From NCBI GenBank assembly GCA_942491665.1, contig CALOBR010000001.1, positions 434,001 to 498,000 on the forward strand: a stretch of DNA of 64,000 bases, written 5' to 3'. Of the stretch, positions 8,298 through 17,706 are shown piece by piece (the stretch's first letter is position 1; the number at the start of each line of letters is the position of its first letter). The translations under genes and the position numbers were made by a program. This DNA comes from CAVQGZ01 sp942491665 (GTDB lineage Bacteria; Actinomycetota; Actinomycetes; Jiangellales; Jiangellaceae). Under the pieces are notes generated by a model. That model was not told the DNA's origin. It was given only the letters and a program-made list of their open reading frames with translations, and made no database searches.

Positions 8298-8313
8298 CCG
8301 GTGCGGTGATGAC

Positions 8314-10569
8314 GTGAGCACAAGCGTGGAGCTCGAGATCGGGGGCATGACCTGCGCCTCGTGCGCGGCGCGGGTGGAGAAGAAGCTGAACCGGATGCCC
8401 GGCGTGCAGGCAAGCGTCAACTACGCCACCGAGAAGGCGAAGGTGAGCCTGCCCGACGGGCTCACCGTGGCCGACGCCATCACCACCGTCGAGAAGACCG
8501 GCTACACCGCCGCCGAGCCCGCGCCGCCGGAGCCCGACCGCGTCGAGGACGACGAGCCGGTCGACCCCGAGGTCGAGTCGCTGCGCACCCGGCTTCTCGT
8601 CTCGGCAACGCTGTCGATACCGGTCGCCCTGATGTCGATGGTGCCGCCGCTGCAGTTCGACAACTGGCAGTGGCTCGCACTCACGCTGGCCTCCCCCGTC
8701 GTCGTGTGGGGGGCCTGGCCGTTCCATCGGGCCGCGTGGACGAACCTGCGCCACGGCGCCGCGACGATGGACACGCTCATCAGCGTCGGCGTGCTGGCCG
8801 CCTTCGGCTGGTCGCTGTACGCGCTGTTCTTCGGCGAGGCCGGCATGCCCGGCATGCGGATGAGCTTTCACCTCGTTCCCGAGCGCGGCGGCGGCTCCGG
8901 CGAGATCTACCTCGAGGTGGCTGCGGCAGTCACGACGTTCATCCTTGCCGGGCGCTACTTCGAGGCCCGCGCCAAGCGGCGCTCCGGCGCCGCGCTGCGC
9001 GCGCTGCTGCACATGGGCGCCAAAGAGGTCGCCGTGCTGCGCGACGGTCGCGAGCAGCGCATCGCCGTCGACGACCTGCGGGTCGAGGAACAGTTCGTGG
9101 TGCGTCCTGGCGAGAAGATCGCCACCGACGGCGTCGTGGTGACCGGCACGTCCGCGGTGGACGCCAGCATGCTGACCGGCGAGCCGGTGCCCGTCGAGGT
9201 CGGCCCAGGCGACGCCGTGACCGGGGCGACCGTGAACGCCGGCGGACGCCTCGTCGTGCGCGCCACCCGCGTCGGCGGTGACACGCAGCTGGCCCAGATG
9301 GCTCGCCTGGTCGAGGACGCCCAGTCGGGCAAGGCGCCGGTGCAGCGTCTCGCCGACCGGGTCTCCGCCGTGTTCGTGCCCATCGTGATCGGCCTCGCCG
9401 TGTGGACCCTCGGGTTCTGGCTCGGCGCGGACGCCGGCCCCGAGCTGGCCTTCACCGCCGCCGTCGCCGTCCTCATCATCGCGTGCCCGTGCGCCCTCGG
9501 CCTGGCCACGCCGACGGCCCTGCTGGTCGGCACCGGGCGTGGAGCCCAGATGGGCATCGTCATCAAGGGCCCGGAGATTCTCGAGTCGACCCGCCGCGTC
9601 GACACCATCGTGCTGGACAAGACGGGCACGGTCACGACCGGAGCCATGCGCGTGGTCGACGTCGTCCCCGCCGACGGCGTCGACCCGGCAACGCTCGTGC
9701 GTGTCGCCGGAGCGCTCGAGGACGCCTCTGAGCACCCCATCGCCGCGGCCATCGCCACCTACGCCCGGGCCGAGGTCGAGTCGGGCGGGCCGACCGGCGA
9801 CCTGCCCCCCGTCGAAGGGTTCGCCTCGGCCCAGGGCCTCGGCGTGCAGGGCATGGTCGACGGGCGAGCGGTGGCCGCCGGGCGTCCGGGCTGGCTGGCC
9901 GAGCAGTGGTCGCTGCCTCTGCCCGACGACCTCGATGCCGCCCGGTCGGCTGCGGAGTCGGCCGGACGAACCGTGGTCGCCGTGGGCTGGGACGGCAGCG
10001 TCGCGGGTCTGGTCGTCGTCTCCGACACGGTGAAGCCCACCTCGGGCACCGCCGTGGCCCACCTGGTGGAGCTAGGGCTGCGACCGGTGTTGCTCACCGG
10101 CGACAACGAACGGGCAGCACGGGCCATCGCGGCCGAGGTCGGCATCGAGGACGTGATCGCCGAGGTGCTGCCCGCCGACAAGGTCGCTGTCGTGCGCGGC
10201 CTTCAAGCCGACGGCCGCGTGGTCGCGATGGTCGGCGACGGGGTCAACGACGCCGCCGCGCTCGCCCAGGCCGACCTCGGCATCGCGATGGGCACCGGCA
10301 CCGACGTGGCGATCGAGGCCAGCGACATCACTCTGGTGCGTGACGACCTGCTGGCGGCGGTCGACGCCATCCGGCTGTCACGCCGAACCCTGGGCACCAT
10401 CAAGGGCAACCTCTTCTGGGCGTTCGCCTACAACGTCGCGGCGATCCCACTGGCGGTGGCGGCCCTGCTCAACCCGCTGATCGCCGGCGCAGCGATGGCG
10501 TTCTCGTCGGTCTTCGTGGTGAGCAACAGCCTGCGTCTGCGCAGCTTCGACTCCGTCACGCGTCGCTAG
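8314..10569 (+). CDS. copA: Copper-translocating P1B-type ATPase CopA
   Basis: Cu(I) exporter of the inner membrane, 751 residues. Domains in order: HMA domain with GMTCASC at 11-17, eight-helix membrane region with the Cu-binding CPC at 391-393, actuator loop with TGEP, phosphorylation site D435KTGT, HP-containing nucleotide domain and GDGVND hinge, closing MxSS-type motif (AMAFSSVFV). GTG start at 8314. Last gene of the csoR-copZ-ORF31-copA operon, and its 3' end overlaps the convergent HAD gene by 14 nt. Regulated by CsoR through the upstream palindrome (inferred). Confidence 0.97.
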   Translation: MSTSVELEIGGMTCASCAARVEKKLNRMPGVQASVNYATEKAKVSLPDGLTVADAITTVEKTGYTAAEPAPPEPDRVEDDEPVDPEVESLRTRLLVSATLSIPVALMSMVPPLQFDNWQWLALTLASPVVVWGAWPFHRAAWTNLRHGAATMDTLISVGVLAAFGWSLYALFFGEAGMPGMRMSFHLVPERGGGSGEIYLEVAAAVTTFILAGRYFEARAKRRSGAALRALLHMGAKEVAVLRDGREQRIAVDDLRVEEQFVVRPGEKIATDGVVVTGTSAVDASMLTGEPVPVEVGPGDAVTGATVNAGGRLVVRATRVGGDTQLAQMARLVEDAQSGKAPVQRLADRVSAVFVPIVIGLAVWTLGFWLGADAGPELAFTAAVAVLIIACPCALGLATPTALLVGTGRGAQMGIVIKGPEILESTRRVDTIVLDKTGTVTTGAMRVVDVVPADGVDPATLVRVAGALEDASEHPIAAAIATYARAEVESGGPTGDLPPVEGFASAQGLGVQGMVDGRAVAAGRPGWLAEQWSLPLPDDLDAARSAAESAGRTVVAVGWDGSVAGLVVVSDTVKPTSGTAVAHLVELGLRPVLLTGDNERAARAIAAEVGIEDVIAEVLPADKVAVVRGLQADGRVVAMVGDGVNDAAALAQADLGIAMGTGTDVAIEASDITLVRDDLLAAVDAIRLSRRTLGTIKGNLFWAFAYNVAAIPLAVAALLNPLIAGAAMAFSSVFVVSNSLRLRSFDSVTRR

Positions 10570-11266
10570 CGACGTTCGCGGGCACCAGGCCGAGCACGAG
10601 GTCGAGCCCGTGCCGGGTCCCACTGGTGCGCGGCAGCAGCAGGGTGCGGATGCCGACCAGGGCGGCGCCCGCGTCGTCGTGCGGGCTGTCGCCCACCATC
10701 AGCGCGTTCTCCGCGGCCACACCGGCCGCGGACAGCGCCGCCTCGAAGATCGCAGCGCCCGGCTTGACCGACCCGGCCTCGTACGACAGCACGACGGCGT
10801 CCATCAGGCCGGTGAGCCCCGCCGCGTCGAGCACCGGGCGCACGTCGATGCCGACGTTGGAGACCAGCACGGTGCGCACCCCGCGGCGGCGCAGCTCGGT
10901 CAGCACCGGGATGGAGTCGTCGTAGGGGATCCAGGTCTCGAGCATGCACTCGTACAGGGCGTGCGCGAGGTCGTCGTCGACGGCGGGCACATGGGTCATC
11001 AGCTCGTCGTAGACCTCGCGGTGGCGCACCGGCGAGAGGTCCCGCTCGTTGTCCGGATCGATGTCACGCGCGTGCTCCCAGATGCGGTTCACCCACCCGG
11101 CGAGCTCGTCGCGGCCGTCCGCGCCCAAAGCCTCGGACGGGCTGGCGGCACGTCCAGCCCGCTGCCACGCCAGGTCGAGCCAGGCGTCAGGGTCGCCCTG
11201 GTCGACCAGCGTCGAGTGGAAGTCGAACAGCACTGCGTGGATCGGGCCGGGCTGAGCGAAGCTCAC
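10556..11266 (-). CDS. HAD-superfamily hydrolase
   Basis: Haloacid-dehalogenase-like phosphatase of 236 residues. Motif I is DFHSTLVD (Asp near 15; the usual DxDxT has His in place of the second Asp, which often marks atypical substrate use), motif II LVSNVG, motif III Lys in SVKPG, motif IV GDSPHDDAG. GTG at 11266 overlaps the stop of the upstream 65-codon gene by 4 nt. Substrate not predictable; the helical cap resembles that of phosphoglycolate-phosphatase-type members. Confidence 0.85.
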   Translation of the reverse strand: MSFAQPGPIHAVLFDFHSTLVDQGDPDAWLDLAWQRAGRAASPSEALGADGRDELAGWVNRIWEHARDIDPDNERDLSPVRHREVYDELMTHVPAVDDDLAHALYECMLETWIPYDDSIPVLTELRRRGVRTVLVSNVGIDVRPVLDAAGLTGLMDAVVLSYEAGSVKPGAAIFEAALSAAGVAAENALMVGDSPHDDAGAALVGIRTLLLPRTSGTRHGLDLVLGLVPANVASDA

Positions 11267-11460
11267 GTGTCGAAGCCCTCGGCCTCCGCGCGCCTCTGCG
11301 CCGCCGGGCTCAGCCCGTTGATCTCGTCGGCAACCTCGGCCACCCCCTGGTCGTCGTAGACCACGTAGCGCACGTGGCCCCTGTCGTCGCTGAACGCGTC
11401 GACGTCGAGGCCGCCGGGGTTGGTGTCCTCCGGGTCATCAGGTCCCATGCTCGGAATCAT
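11263..11460 (-). CDS. Small conserved-looking hypothetical protein
   Basis: 65 residues (or 61 from the Met at 11448). Acidic and soluble, with an N-terminal Pro/Asp-rich stretch and DVDAFSDDRGHVRYVVYDDQ in the middle. I do not recognise it. It overlaps the HAD gene by 4 nt (GTGA), which supports it as a translated first gene of a two-gene operon. Confidence 0.6.
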   Translation of the reverse strand: MIPSMGPDDPEDTNPGGLDVDAFSDDRGHVRYVVYDDQGVAEVADEINGLSPAAQRRAEAEGFDT

Positions 11461-11480
11461 CGCAGCCCTACCGACGCCTG

Positions 11481-12509
11481 TCAGTCCGACGATGCCTCGG
11501 CGACCCGGTGCACCACCACGATCGTCTGGTCGTCGCTGGAGGCATGGGCCACGGCAGGCATCTCATGGCTGCCCGACGGGATGCCGTCGGCGACCCACCG
11601 CTCGACCGCACGCACCGCTGCGGCCCACGGGGCGTCGCTGCGCTCGTCCAGCGCCCCGTCGGAGACCATCACCAGCACGTCCCCCGGCTCGAGCCGCACG
11701 GATGCCGGCACGAAGTCCGCCTGCGGCACGAGCCCGAACAACGGCCCCTTCGACGGCAACGGTTGCCACGAGCCGCTGACGCTGCGTACCTGCGGCGGGG
11801 GGTGCCCGGCTACCCGCACGGTGACCTCGCCGGTAGTCAGCTGCAGGGCCGCGTGCACCGCCGTCGCGTAGTGACGCTCCCACTCCTGGCGCAGCAGGTA
11901 GTCGTTGCAGGCACGCATCAGGTCCTCCGGTTCCAGCACTCCCATGAGCCCGCCGAAGGCGCCGGCGACCTGGACGGCCCGGGGGCCGACATCGACACCG
12001 TGCCCGGACACGTCGACGACCATCACCTGCAGACACTCCCCGGACAGGTGGGCCAGCGTGAAGTCGCCGCGCATGGCCTCTTCGCCGGCCGAGCGAAGTG
12101 CCCGGGTCATCACCCAGTCCGCCGGCAGCTCGGGTGGCTCACCCTGGGCGCGCACTCGGTCGCGGATGTCCAGCAGCAGCGGCACCCCCACCGTCATGGA
12201 CATTCCCCAGCCCTCACGCAGCGCGGCGTACCGGTAGGCCAGCACACAGATGACGCCGATCACTGCCGCGGCGAGGAATGAGCGCGTGACCGGCGTATTC
12301 GCCAGATCGGCCGCGAGGACGGCCGCCGCGAGCGCAGTCAGCAGCAGGACCGACCGTGTGCTGAGGCGCCATCCCGCAATCATCATCGGGATCGTGAGAG
12401 CCGACACAGGCACGACATCCGGCCCGATGAACTTGCCGACTCCCAGGAGAACTATGACCGCGGCCAGGATGCCCGTCAGCCGCCGCTCGGAGACTCGCGG
12501 GCGCGACAT
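11481..12509 (-). CDS. PP2C-type SpoIIE-domain serine phosphatase, membrane-anchored
   Basis: 342 residues. The N-terminal ~110 residues form three or four membrane helices; the C-terminal ~220 are a PPM/SpoIIE (RsbU-like) phosphatase with metal-binding Asp residues in GDFTLAHL, VVDVSGHG and SDGALDE. Such enzymes dephosphorylate anti-sigma-factor antagonists in partner-switching stress control; no such partner is in the window. ATG at 12509 is chosen because TAGCCT (12523 to 12518) lies exactly 8 nt upstream, as in a leaderless promoter; longer readings run across the divergent gene. Confidence 0.88.
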   Translation of the reverse strand: MSRPRVSERRLTGILAAVIVLLGVGKFIGPDVVPVSALTIPMMIAGWRLSTRSVLLLTALAAAVLAADLANTPVTRSFLAAAVIGVICVLAYRYAALREGWGMSMTVGVPLLLDIRDRVRAQGEPPELPADWVMTRALRSAGEEAMRGDFTLAHLSGECLQVMVVDVSGHGVDVGPRAVQVAGAFGGLMGVLEPEDLMRACNDYLLRQEWERHYATAVHAALQLTTGEVTVRVAGHPPPQVRSVSGSWQPLPSKGPLFGLVPQADFVPASVRLEPGDVLVMVSDGALDERSDAPWAAAVRAVERWVADGIPSGSHEMPAVAHASSDDQTIVVVHRVAEASSD

Positions 12510-12584
12510 GGCACGGCAGGCTATCGGCACCGCGACGAGCGCAGCGGCCGTGTGCGCGCTGGACGCGTCTGGTAGATAGGGCAT

Positions 12585-13796
12585 GTGCTCGACATCCGCA
12601 CCCTGCGCGACGACGACCTGCCCGACCTGCGCCAGCTGGACGACTGGGCCTTCGGCCACGCCATGAGCGACGATCGGTGGGCGGTCGCCTCTGCCGTGCT
12701 CGAGCGCGACCGGCAGGTCGGGGCCTTCGATGGGGCCGCGCTCGTGGGCCACACGGCGGCCTTCACCCATGAGCTGACCGTGCCGGGCGGCAGCGTCGCC
12801 TCCGCCGGCGTCACGTGGGTCGGGGTCGCGCCGACGCACCGCCGCCGCGGCGTCTTCGCCGCGCTGATGCGCCACCAGCTCGCTGCGCTGAGCGGTAGCG
12901 GTGAGCCGGTTGCCGCGCTGTGGGCCTCCGAGCCGGGCATCTACGGACGCTTCGGGTACGGCGTGGCCAGCCGCAAAGCGGTTGTGACCGTCCCCCGGCT
13001 CTCCCGTTCGACCCCCTCCCCAGCAGGCCTCTGCGTGGTGCTGGGCGACGTGGACGACGGTCTGGCCGACTGCGTCGACGTGTACGAGCGGGTGCGCCCG
13101 CAGCGTCCCGGCATGATCAGCCGCAGTGCGCAGGCGTGGCGAGAGACGAGCCTGGACGAGCCCACCCACCGCGGTGGCGCCAGCCCGCTGCGCTGCGCCC
13201 GGGTGCGGGACGAGTCCGGCCAGGCCCAGGGCTATGCCTGGTTTCGCACCCGGCCCGACTGGTCGAGCGGCTCACCGGAAGGCACGGTCGAGGTGACCGA
13301 GATGCTGACCACGACCGCTGCTGCCGCCCGCGCCCTGGCCGACGTCGTGCTCGACCTCGACCTCATGGCGAGGGCGTCGATGTGGAACCTGGCGCTCGAC
13401 GACCCGTTGCTCATGTGGCAGTACGGCCGACGGCTCCGTCCGGCGATCGACGAGCAGCTGTGGGTACGGCTGGTGCGCCTCGACGAGGCACTCCAAGCCC
13501 GCACGTACGCCGTGGAGATCGACGTCGTGCTCGAGGTCAGCGACGATGTGTTCCCCCACAACGCCGGGCGGTGGCGCCTGGCCGGCGATGACACAGGTGC
13601 GACGGTGAGCCGCACGAGCTCCCCGGCTGACGTCTCGCTCGACGTGAGCGACCTGGCGGGTGGCTACCTCGGCGACGACCACCTGAACCGGGCCGTCGCT
13701 GCGGGGCTGACGTCCGAGAAGTCTGCGGGGGCGGCCCTACGGCTGGCGCGCGCCATGCGCGGCGACCGGGCCCCGTGGTGCGCGTACATGTTCTGA
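12585..13796 (+). CDS. Eis-family GNAT N-acetyltransferase
   Basis: 403 residues, the size of Eis proteins: N-terminal GNAT domain with acetyl-CoA motif VAPTHRRRGV near residue 85 and EPGIYGRFGYG near 111, second GNAT-like domain, C-terminal SCP2-like domain, and the terminal Phe403 whose carboxylate is the catalytic base in this family. Mycobacterial Eis acetylates aminoglycosides and host proteins; the natural substrate here is unknown. GTG start at 12585 with TAGATA at 12573-12578, consistent with a leaderless mRNA. Divergent from the SpoIIE-type phosphatase. Confidence 0.88.
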   Translation: MLDIRTLRDDDLPDLRQLDDWAFGHAMSDDRWAVASAVLERDRQVGAFDGAALVGHTAAFTHELTVPGGSVASAGVTWVGVAPTHRRRGVFAALMRHQLAALSGSGEPVAALWASEPGIYGRFGYGVASRKAVVTVPRLSRSTPSPAGLCVVLGDVDDGLADCVDVYERVRPQRPGMISRSAQAWRETSLDEPTHRGGASPLRCARVRDESGQAQGYAWFRTRPDWSSGSPEGTVEVTEMLTTTAAAARALADVVLDLDLMARASMWNLALDDPLLMWQYGRRLRPAIDEQLWVRLVRLDEALQARTYAVEIDVVLEVSDDVFPHNAGRWRLAGDDTGATVSRTSSPADVSLDVSDLAGGYLGDDHLNRAVAAGLTSEKSAGAALRLARAMRGDRAPWCAYMF

Positions 13797-13818
13797 AGTC
13801 GACGTAGCGTGCGTCGTC

Positions 13819-13986
13819 ATGGCCTCGACACCGACGACAGACCCGCACCCGGCACCTCCCCCGGCATCGCGACGCGGCGCCCGCGACGCCGGACCAGGCG
13901 TGAGCGTGTCGGCCGCGCAGCGCGCCCGTGACGTGTCGCGGCCTCAGCCGCCGCCCGTGACAGAGACCTCACCGGTGTCTTCGTAG
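13819..13986 (+). CDS. Possible 55-residue small ORF
   Basis: ATG at 13819 lies 8 nt after TAGCGT (13805-13810), the same spacing as at many leaderless genes here. The product is rich in Pro, Ala and Arg, without recognisable domain. Its last 43 nt overlap the 3' end of rpiB on the other strand. Otherwise 13797-13943 is empty. Support is only positional, so this is a weak call. Confidence 0.2.
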   Translation: MASTPTTDPHPAPPPASRRGARDAGPGVSVSAAQRARDVSRPQPPPVTETSPVSS

Positions 13987-14417
13987 TTCAGAATCATCTG
14001 CAGTCGTCGGTTGTGCCGGTCCTCGTTCGTGTACGGGGTGCGGATGAACACCTCGACCAGCTGGTGCACCTCGTCGAAGGAGTGCATGCGCGCCCCCACC
14101 GAGACGACCTGGGCGTTGTTGTGCTCACGCGCCAACCGGGCCGTCTCGACCGACCAGGCCAACGCCGCCCGGATGCCGGCGACCTTGTTCGCTGCGATCT
14201 GCTCACCGTTGCCGGAGCCACCGAGCACGACCCCCAGCGACCCCTCGTCCATCGCCACGGCCTCGGCAGTGCGGATGCAGAACGGCGGAAAGTCGTCCAG
14301 GGCGTCGTAGACGTGGGGCCCGTGGTCGACCACCTCGATGCCGTCGGATCGCAGGGACTCGATCAGCCGGTTCTTGACCTCGAAGCCGGCATGGTCAGAA
14401 CCCATGTGCACGCGCAT
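13944..14417 (-). CDS. rpiB: Ribose-5-phosphate isomerase B
   Basis: Interconverts ribose 5-phosphate and ribulose 5-phosphate in the pentose phosphate pathway. 157 residues, RpiB/LacAB family: MRVHMGSDHAGFEVK at the N-terminus, GGSGNGEQIAANK near 67-79 with the Glu base used in mycobacterial enzymes, and HNNAQVVSVGAR. ATG at 14417 follows CAGACT by 7 nt, suggesting a leaderless mRNA. Neighbouring an Rv2466c-like gene and pepN, as in mycobacteria. Confidence 0.95.
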   Translation of the reverse strand: MRVHMGSDHAGFEVKNRLIESLRSDGIEVVDHGPHVYDALDDFPPFCIRTAEAVAMDEGSLGVVLGGSGNGEQIAANKVAGIRAALAWSVETARLAREHNNAQVVSVGARMHSFDEVHQLVEVFIRTPYTNEDRHNRRLQMILNYEDTGEVSVTGGG

Positions 14418-14460
14418 GGATGCGAGTCTGTCACGCGGATGATGGTTCGTGAGGGGGTGC

Positions 14461-15069
14461 CTACGAGAAGATCGGACCCCGCGTGCGGCTGCGCTTGAGC
14501 TCGAAGAATCCGTCGACCGACGCCACCGCGACCACACCGTCGAACAGCCGCAACGCCTCGGCGCCTGTCGGGGCCGGACTGACGACCGGCCCGAAGAACG
14601 CGACGTCGCCGACCGCGACCACCGGCGTGCCGACCTCATCCCCGACGAGGTCCATGCCGGCGTGGTGCTCGGTCGTGATCTCGGCATCCCACGCGTCGTC
14701 GTCGGCCGCGGCGAGCAGGCCGGCAGGCAGGCCAACCTCGTCCAGCGCCTCGGCGAGCACGTCGCGCAGGTCGTCGCGCTCCCCAAGGTGCACCCGGGTG
14801 CCGACGGCGTCGTAGAGCGGCTTGAGCACCGCCCGACCATGCTCCACGCGGGCAGCCGTGAGGACGCGCACGGGCGCCCACGCCCGCTCCAGCCAAGCGG
14901 AGTAGTCCTCAGGCAGGTCGCGACCCTGGTTCAAGTAGGCCAGCGACATCACCTGCCACCGGACGTCGACCGGTCGCTGGCGGGCCACCTCGTCCATCCA
15001 CCGAGACGTCATCCACGCCCAGGGGCACAGGGGGTCGAACCAGAAGTCCACGGTCGAGTCGGCAGGCAT
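14461..15069 (-). CDS. DsbA-like oxidoreductase, Rv2466c (mycothiol-dependent) family
   Basis: 202 residues, thioredoxin fold with helical insert. N-terminal DFWFDPLCPWAWMTSRW places the active site at residues 15-18 as C-P-W-A: the nucleophilic Cys is present but the second Cys of the CPWC found in Rv2466c is Ala. EVGTPVV.. (cis-Pro loop), VAFFGPV and the ending FFELKRSRT are family hallmarks. Rv2466c is a mycothiol-dependent nitroreductase/reductase; a monothiol mechanism is inferred here. Stop lies 43 nt before rpiB; same strand, opposite to pepN. Confidence 0.85.
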   Translation of the reverse strand: MPADSTVDFWFDPLCPWAWMTSRWMDEVARQRPVDVRWQVMSLAYLNQGRDLPEDYSAWLERAWAPVRVLTAARVEHGRAVLKPLYDAVGTRVHLGERDDLRDVLAEALDEVGLPAGLLAAADDDAWDAEITTEHHAGMDLVGDEVGTPVVAVGDVAFFGPVVSPAPTGAEALRLFDGVVAVASVDGFFELKRSRTRGPIFS

Positions 15070-15131
15070 GAGGTGATGGTGGCATCGGGGGCGTGGCGCG
15101 GCATGCCGAGGCAGGTGACAAGATCGAGACC

Positions 15132-17684
15132 ATGCCGGATACCAACCTCACACGAGTCGAGGCCGAGAGCCGAGCCGCCCACCTGAGCGTCCAGTCCTAC
15201 GACGTACGCCTGGACCTGACCTCCGACGGCCCGACGTTCGACTCCACCACGACGGTTCGCTTCACGAGCACCGACCCCACCGCCCCGTGCTGGCTCGACC
15301 TGATCGCACCCGAGGTCTCGTCGGTGAGCCTCAACGGGGTCGCCCTCGACCCGGCCGAGTGCTTCGACGGCGCCCGCCTCACCCTCGCCGGGATCGGCGA
15401 GAAGAACGAGGTGACCGTCGTCGCGCGGTGCTCATACATGACAACCGGCGAGGGGCTGCACCGTTTCGTCGACCCTGTCGACAAGGAGACCTACCTGTAC
15501 TCGCAGTTCGAGGTGCCCGACTCCCGCCGGGTGTTCGCGGTCTTCGAGCAGCCCGACCTCAAAGCGCCGTTCACCTTCACCGTCGACGCCCCCGAGGGTT
15601 GGGTGGTGGTCTCGAACACCACCGCGGACGTCACCACGACCGAGACCGGGGCCCAGCGGTGGGCGTTCGAGCCCACGAAGCCGATCTCGAGCTACATCAC
15701 CGCTGTGTGCGCCGGCCCGTACCACGTGGCGCGCTCGGAGTACGTCGGCGCGCACGGCACCGTCCCGCTGGCCGTCTACTGCCGCCAGTCGCTGGTCGAG
15801 CACCTCGATGCTGACGAGATCTTCGACATCACCAAGCGAGGGTTCGCGTTCTTCGAGGACCTCTTCGACTACCCCTACCCGTTCGGCGCCTACGACCAGC
15901 TCTTCGTGCCGGAGTTCAACGCCGGAGCGATGGAGAACGCCGGCTGCGTCACGTACCGCGACGAGTACCTGTTCCGTAGCCGCGTCACCGATGCCGCCTA
16001 CGAGCGGCGGGCCGAGACGATCTTGCACGAGATGGCCCACATGTGGTTCGGCGACCTCGTCACCATGAAGTGGTGGAACGACCTGTGGCTCAACGAGTCG
16101 TTCGCCACGTGGGCCTCGGTGCTCGCGGAGTCGGAGGCGACCCGCTGGACGCAGGCGTGGACCACCTTCGCCTCAGCCGAGAAGCTGTGGGCGCTGCGCC
16201 AGGACCAGCTGCCGACCACCCACCCGGTGTCGGCCGAGATCCGTGACCTCCACGACGTCGAGATCAATTTCGACGGCATCACGTACGCCAAGGGCGCCGC
16301 CGTGCTCAAGCAGCTGGTGGCCTGGGTGGGCCGTGACGCCTTCATCGCCGGGCTACGCCGCTACTTCGCCGACCACGAGTACGGCAACACCACCTTGGCC
16401 GACCTGTTCACGAAGCTGGAGGAGCAGAGCGGACGTGACCTGTCGGCCTGGGAGAACCAGTGGCTGCAGACGGCCGGGGTGAACACGCTGCGTCCGGTGC
16501 TGGAGATCACCGACAACGCCGGACGTGAGGTCTACACCTACGCAGCGATCCACCAGGAGGCGCCGGCTGAGCATCCGACCCTGCGCTCGCACCGCATCGC
16601 CATCGGCCTCTACGACGCCGGGCCGGACGGCCTCAAGCGCCGCGAGCGCATCGAGATCGACATCGAGGGCGAGCGCACGCCCGTCCCGGCGCTCGTGGGT
16701 CAGGGCGTGGCCGACCTGCTTCTGGTCAACGACGACGACCTGACGTTCACCAAGATCCGCTTCGACGCCTCGTCGCTGTCGACCCTGGAGAAGCACGTCG
16801 CCGACCTGCATGAATCGCTGCCGCGTTCGCTGGCCTGGACGGGTGCGACCGACATGCTCCGCGACGCCGAGCTGCCGGCGCGCCGCTACGTCACGCTGGT
16901 GCTCTCGGGAGTGGGCCGGGAGTCGAGCCTCTCGGTGGTGCAGACACTGCTGATGCAGGCACGCACCGCTGTCGAGCTCTACAGCGACCCGGCCTCGCGC
17001 GACTCGCTGCGCGAGCGCTGGGCCGGCGGCCTGGCCCGGCGCGTGCGCCAGGCAGAGCCGGGCAGCGACCACCAGCTGGCACTGGTGCGCGCCTGGTCGG
17101 CCGCGACGTCGGCTCCCGGCGACCTCGCCGAGATCGCCGCGATCCTCGACGGCTCGTACGTCATGCCCGGTCTCACACTCGACCGCGACCTACGCTGGCA
17201 CCTGCTGCAACGACTGGTCATCAAGGGCGAGAGGGGCGTGGACGACATCGACGCCGTGCTGGACTCCGACCGCACCGCCGCCGGTGAGCGCCAGGCCGCC
17301 CTGGCCCGCGCGGCCCGTCCGACGCGCGAGTCCAAGCAGGAAGCCTGGGACGCGATCATGAATCCGGGCGCCCTGTCGAACCACCTGCTGGAGGCCACGG
17401 TGGCCGGCTTCATGCCCGCCGAGCAAGCCGGCGTGCTGGCTGAGTTCGTGGACCCGTACTTCGAGGCCGTGATGGAGGTCTGGAACTCGCGCACCTTCCA
17501 CATCGCCGAGCAGATCATCGACGGGCTGTTCCCGCGGGTGCAGATCGACCAGACCACGATCGACCGGGCCCTGGCTCTCGCCGACGCCGGCGATACCCCC
17601 CGGGCGGTGAGCCGGATGCTGCGGGAGGGTGCCGCCGACGTCGAGCGTGCCCTGCGGGCCCAGCAGCGCGACGCAGCCGGCTGA
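15132..17684 (+). CDS. pepN: Aminopeptidase N, M1 zinc metallopeptidase
   Basis: 850-residue cytoplasmic exopeptidase removing N-terminal residues from peptides. GAMEN exopeptidase motif at about 264-268, zinc site HEMAHMWFGD at about 299 and the downstream Glu ligand in NESFATW near 322; C-terminal ERAP1-like helical domain. ATG at 15132 is preferred over 15093: the family N-terminus (NLTRVEAESRA) begins there and CAAGAT lies 7 nt upstream. Long, intact, codon use like its neighbours. Confidence 0.96.
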   Translation: MPDTNLTRVEAESRAAHLSVQSYDVRLDLTSDGPTFDSTTTVRFTSTDPTAPCWLDLIAPEVSSVSLNGVALDPAECFDGARLTLAGIGEKNEVTVVARCSYMTTGEGLHRFVDPVDKETYLYSQFEVPDSRRVFAVFEQPDLKAPFTFTVDAPEGWVVVSNTTADVTTTETGAQRWAFEPTKPISSYITAVCAGPYHVARSEYVGAHGTVPLAVYCRQSLVEHLDADEIFDITKRGFAFFEDLFDYPYPFGAYDQLFVPEFNAGAMENAGCVTYRDEYLFRSRVTDAAYERRAETILHEMAHMWFGDLVTMKWWNDLWLNESFATWASVLAESEATRWTQAWTTFASAEKLWALRQDQLPTTHPVSAEIRDLHDVEINFDGITYAKGAAVLKQLVAWVGRDAFIAGLRRYFADHEYGNTTLADLFTKLEEQSGRDLSAWENQWLQTAGVNTLRPVLEITDNAGREVYTYAAIHQEAPAEHPTLRSHRIAIGLYDAGPDGLKRRERIEIDIEGERTPVPALVGQGVADLLLVNDDDLTFTKIRFDASSLSTLEKHVADLHESLPRSLAWTGATDMLRDAELPARRYVTLVLSGVGRESSLSVVQTLLMQARTAVELYSDPASRDSLRERWAGGLARRVRQAEPGSDHQLALVRAWSAATSAPGDLAEIAAILDGSYVMPGLTLDRDLRWHLLQRLVIKGERGVDDIDAVLDSDRTAAGERQAALARAARPTRESKQEAWDAIMNPGALSNHLLEATVAGFMPAEQAGVLAEFVDPYFEAVMEVWNSRTFHIAEQIIDGLFPRVQIDQTTIDRALALADAGDTPRAVSRMLREGAADVERALRAQQRDAAG

Positions 17685-17706
17685 GGCTGGCTGGTGCGGC
17701 TGGCGC

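Noticed and set aside
7606..10062. 818-codon open frame antisense to csoR-copZ-copA
   Set aside because: Low-complexity Arg/Gly/His-rich translation with no family features, opposite an intact copper operon.
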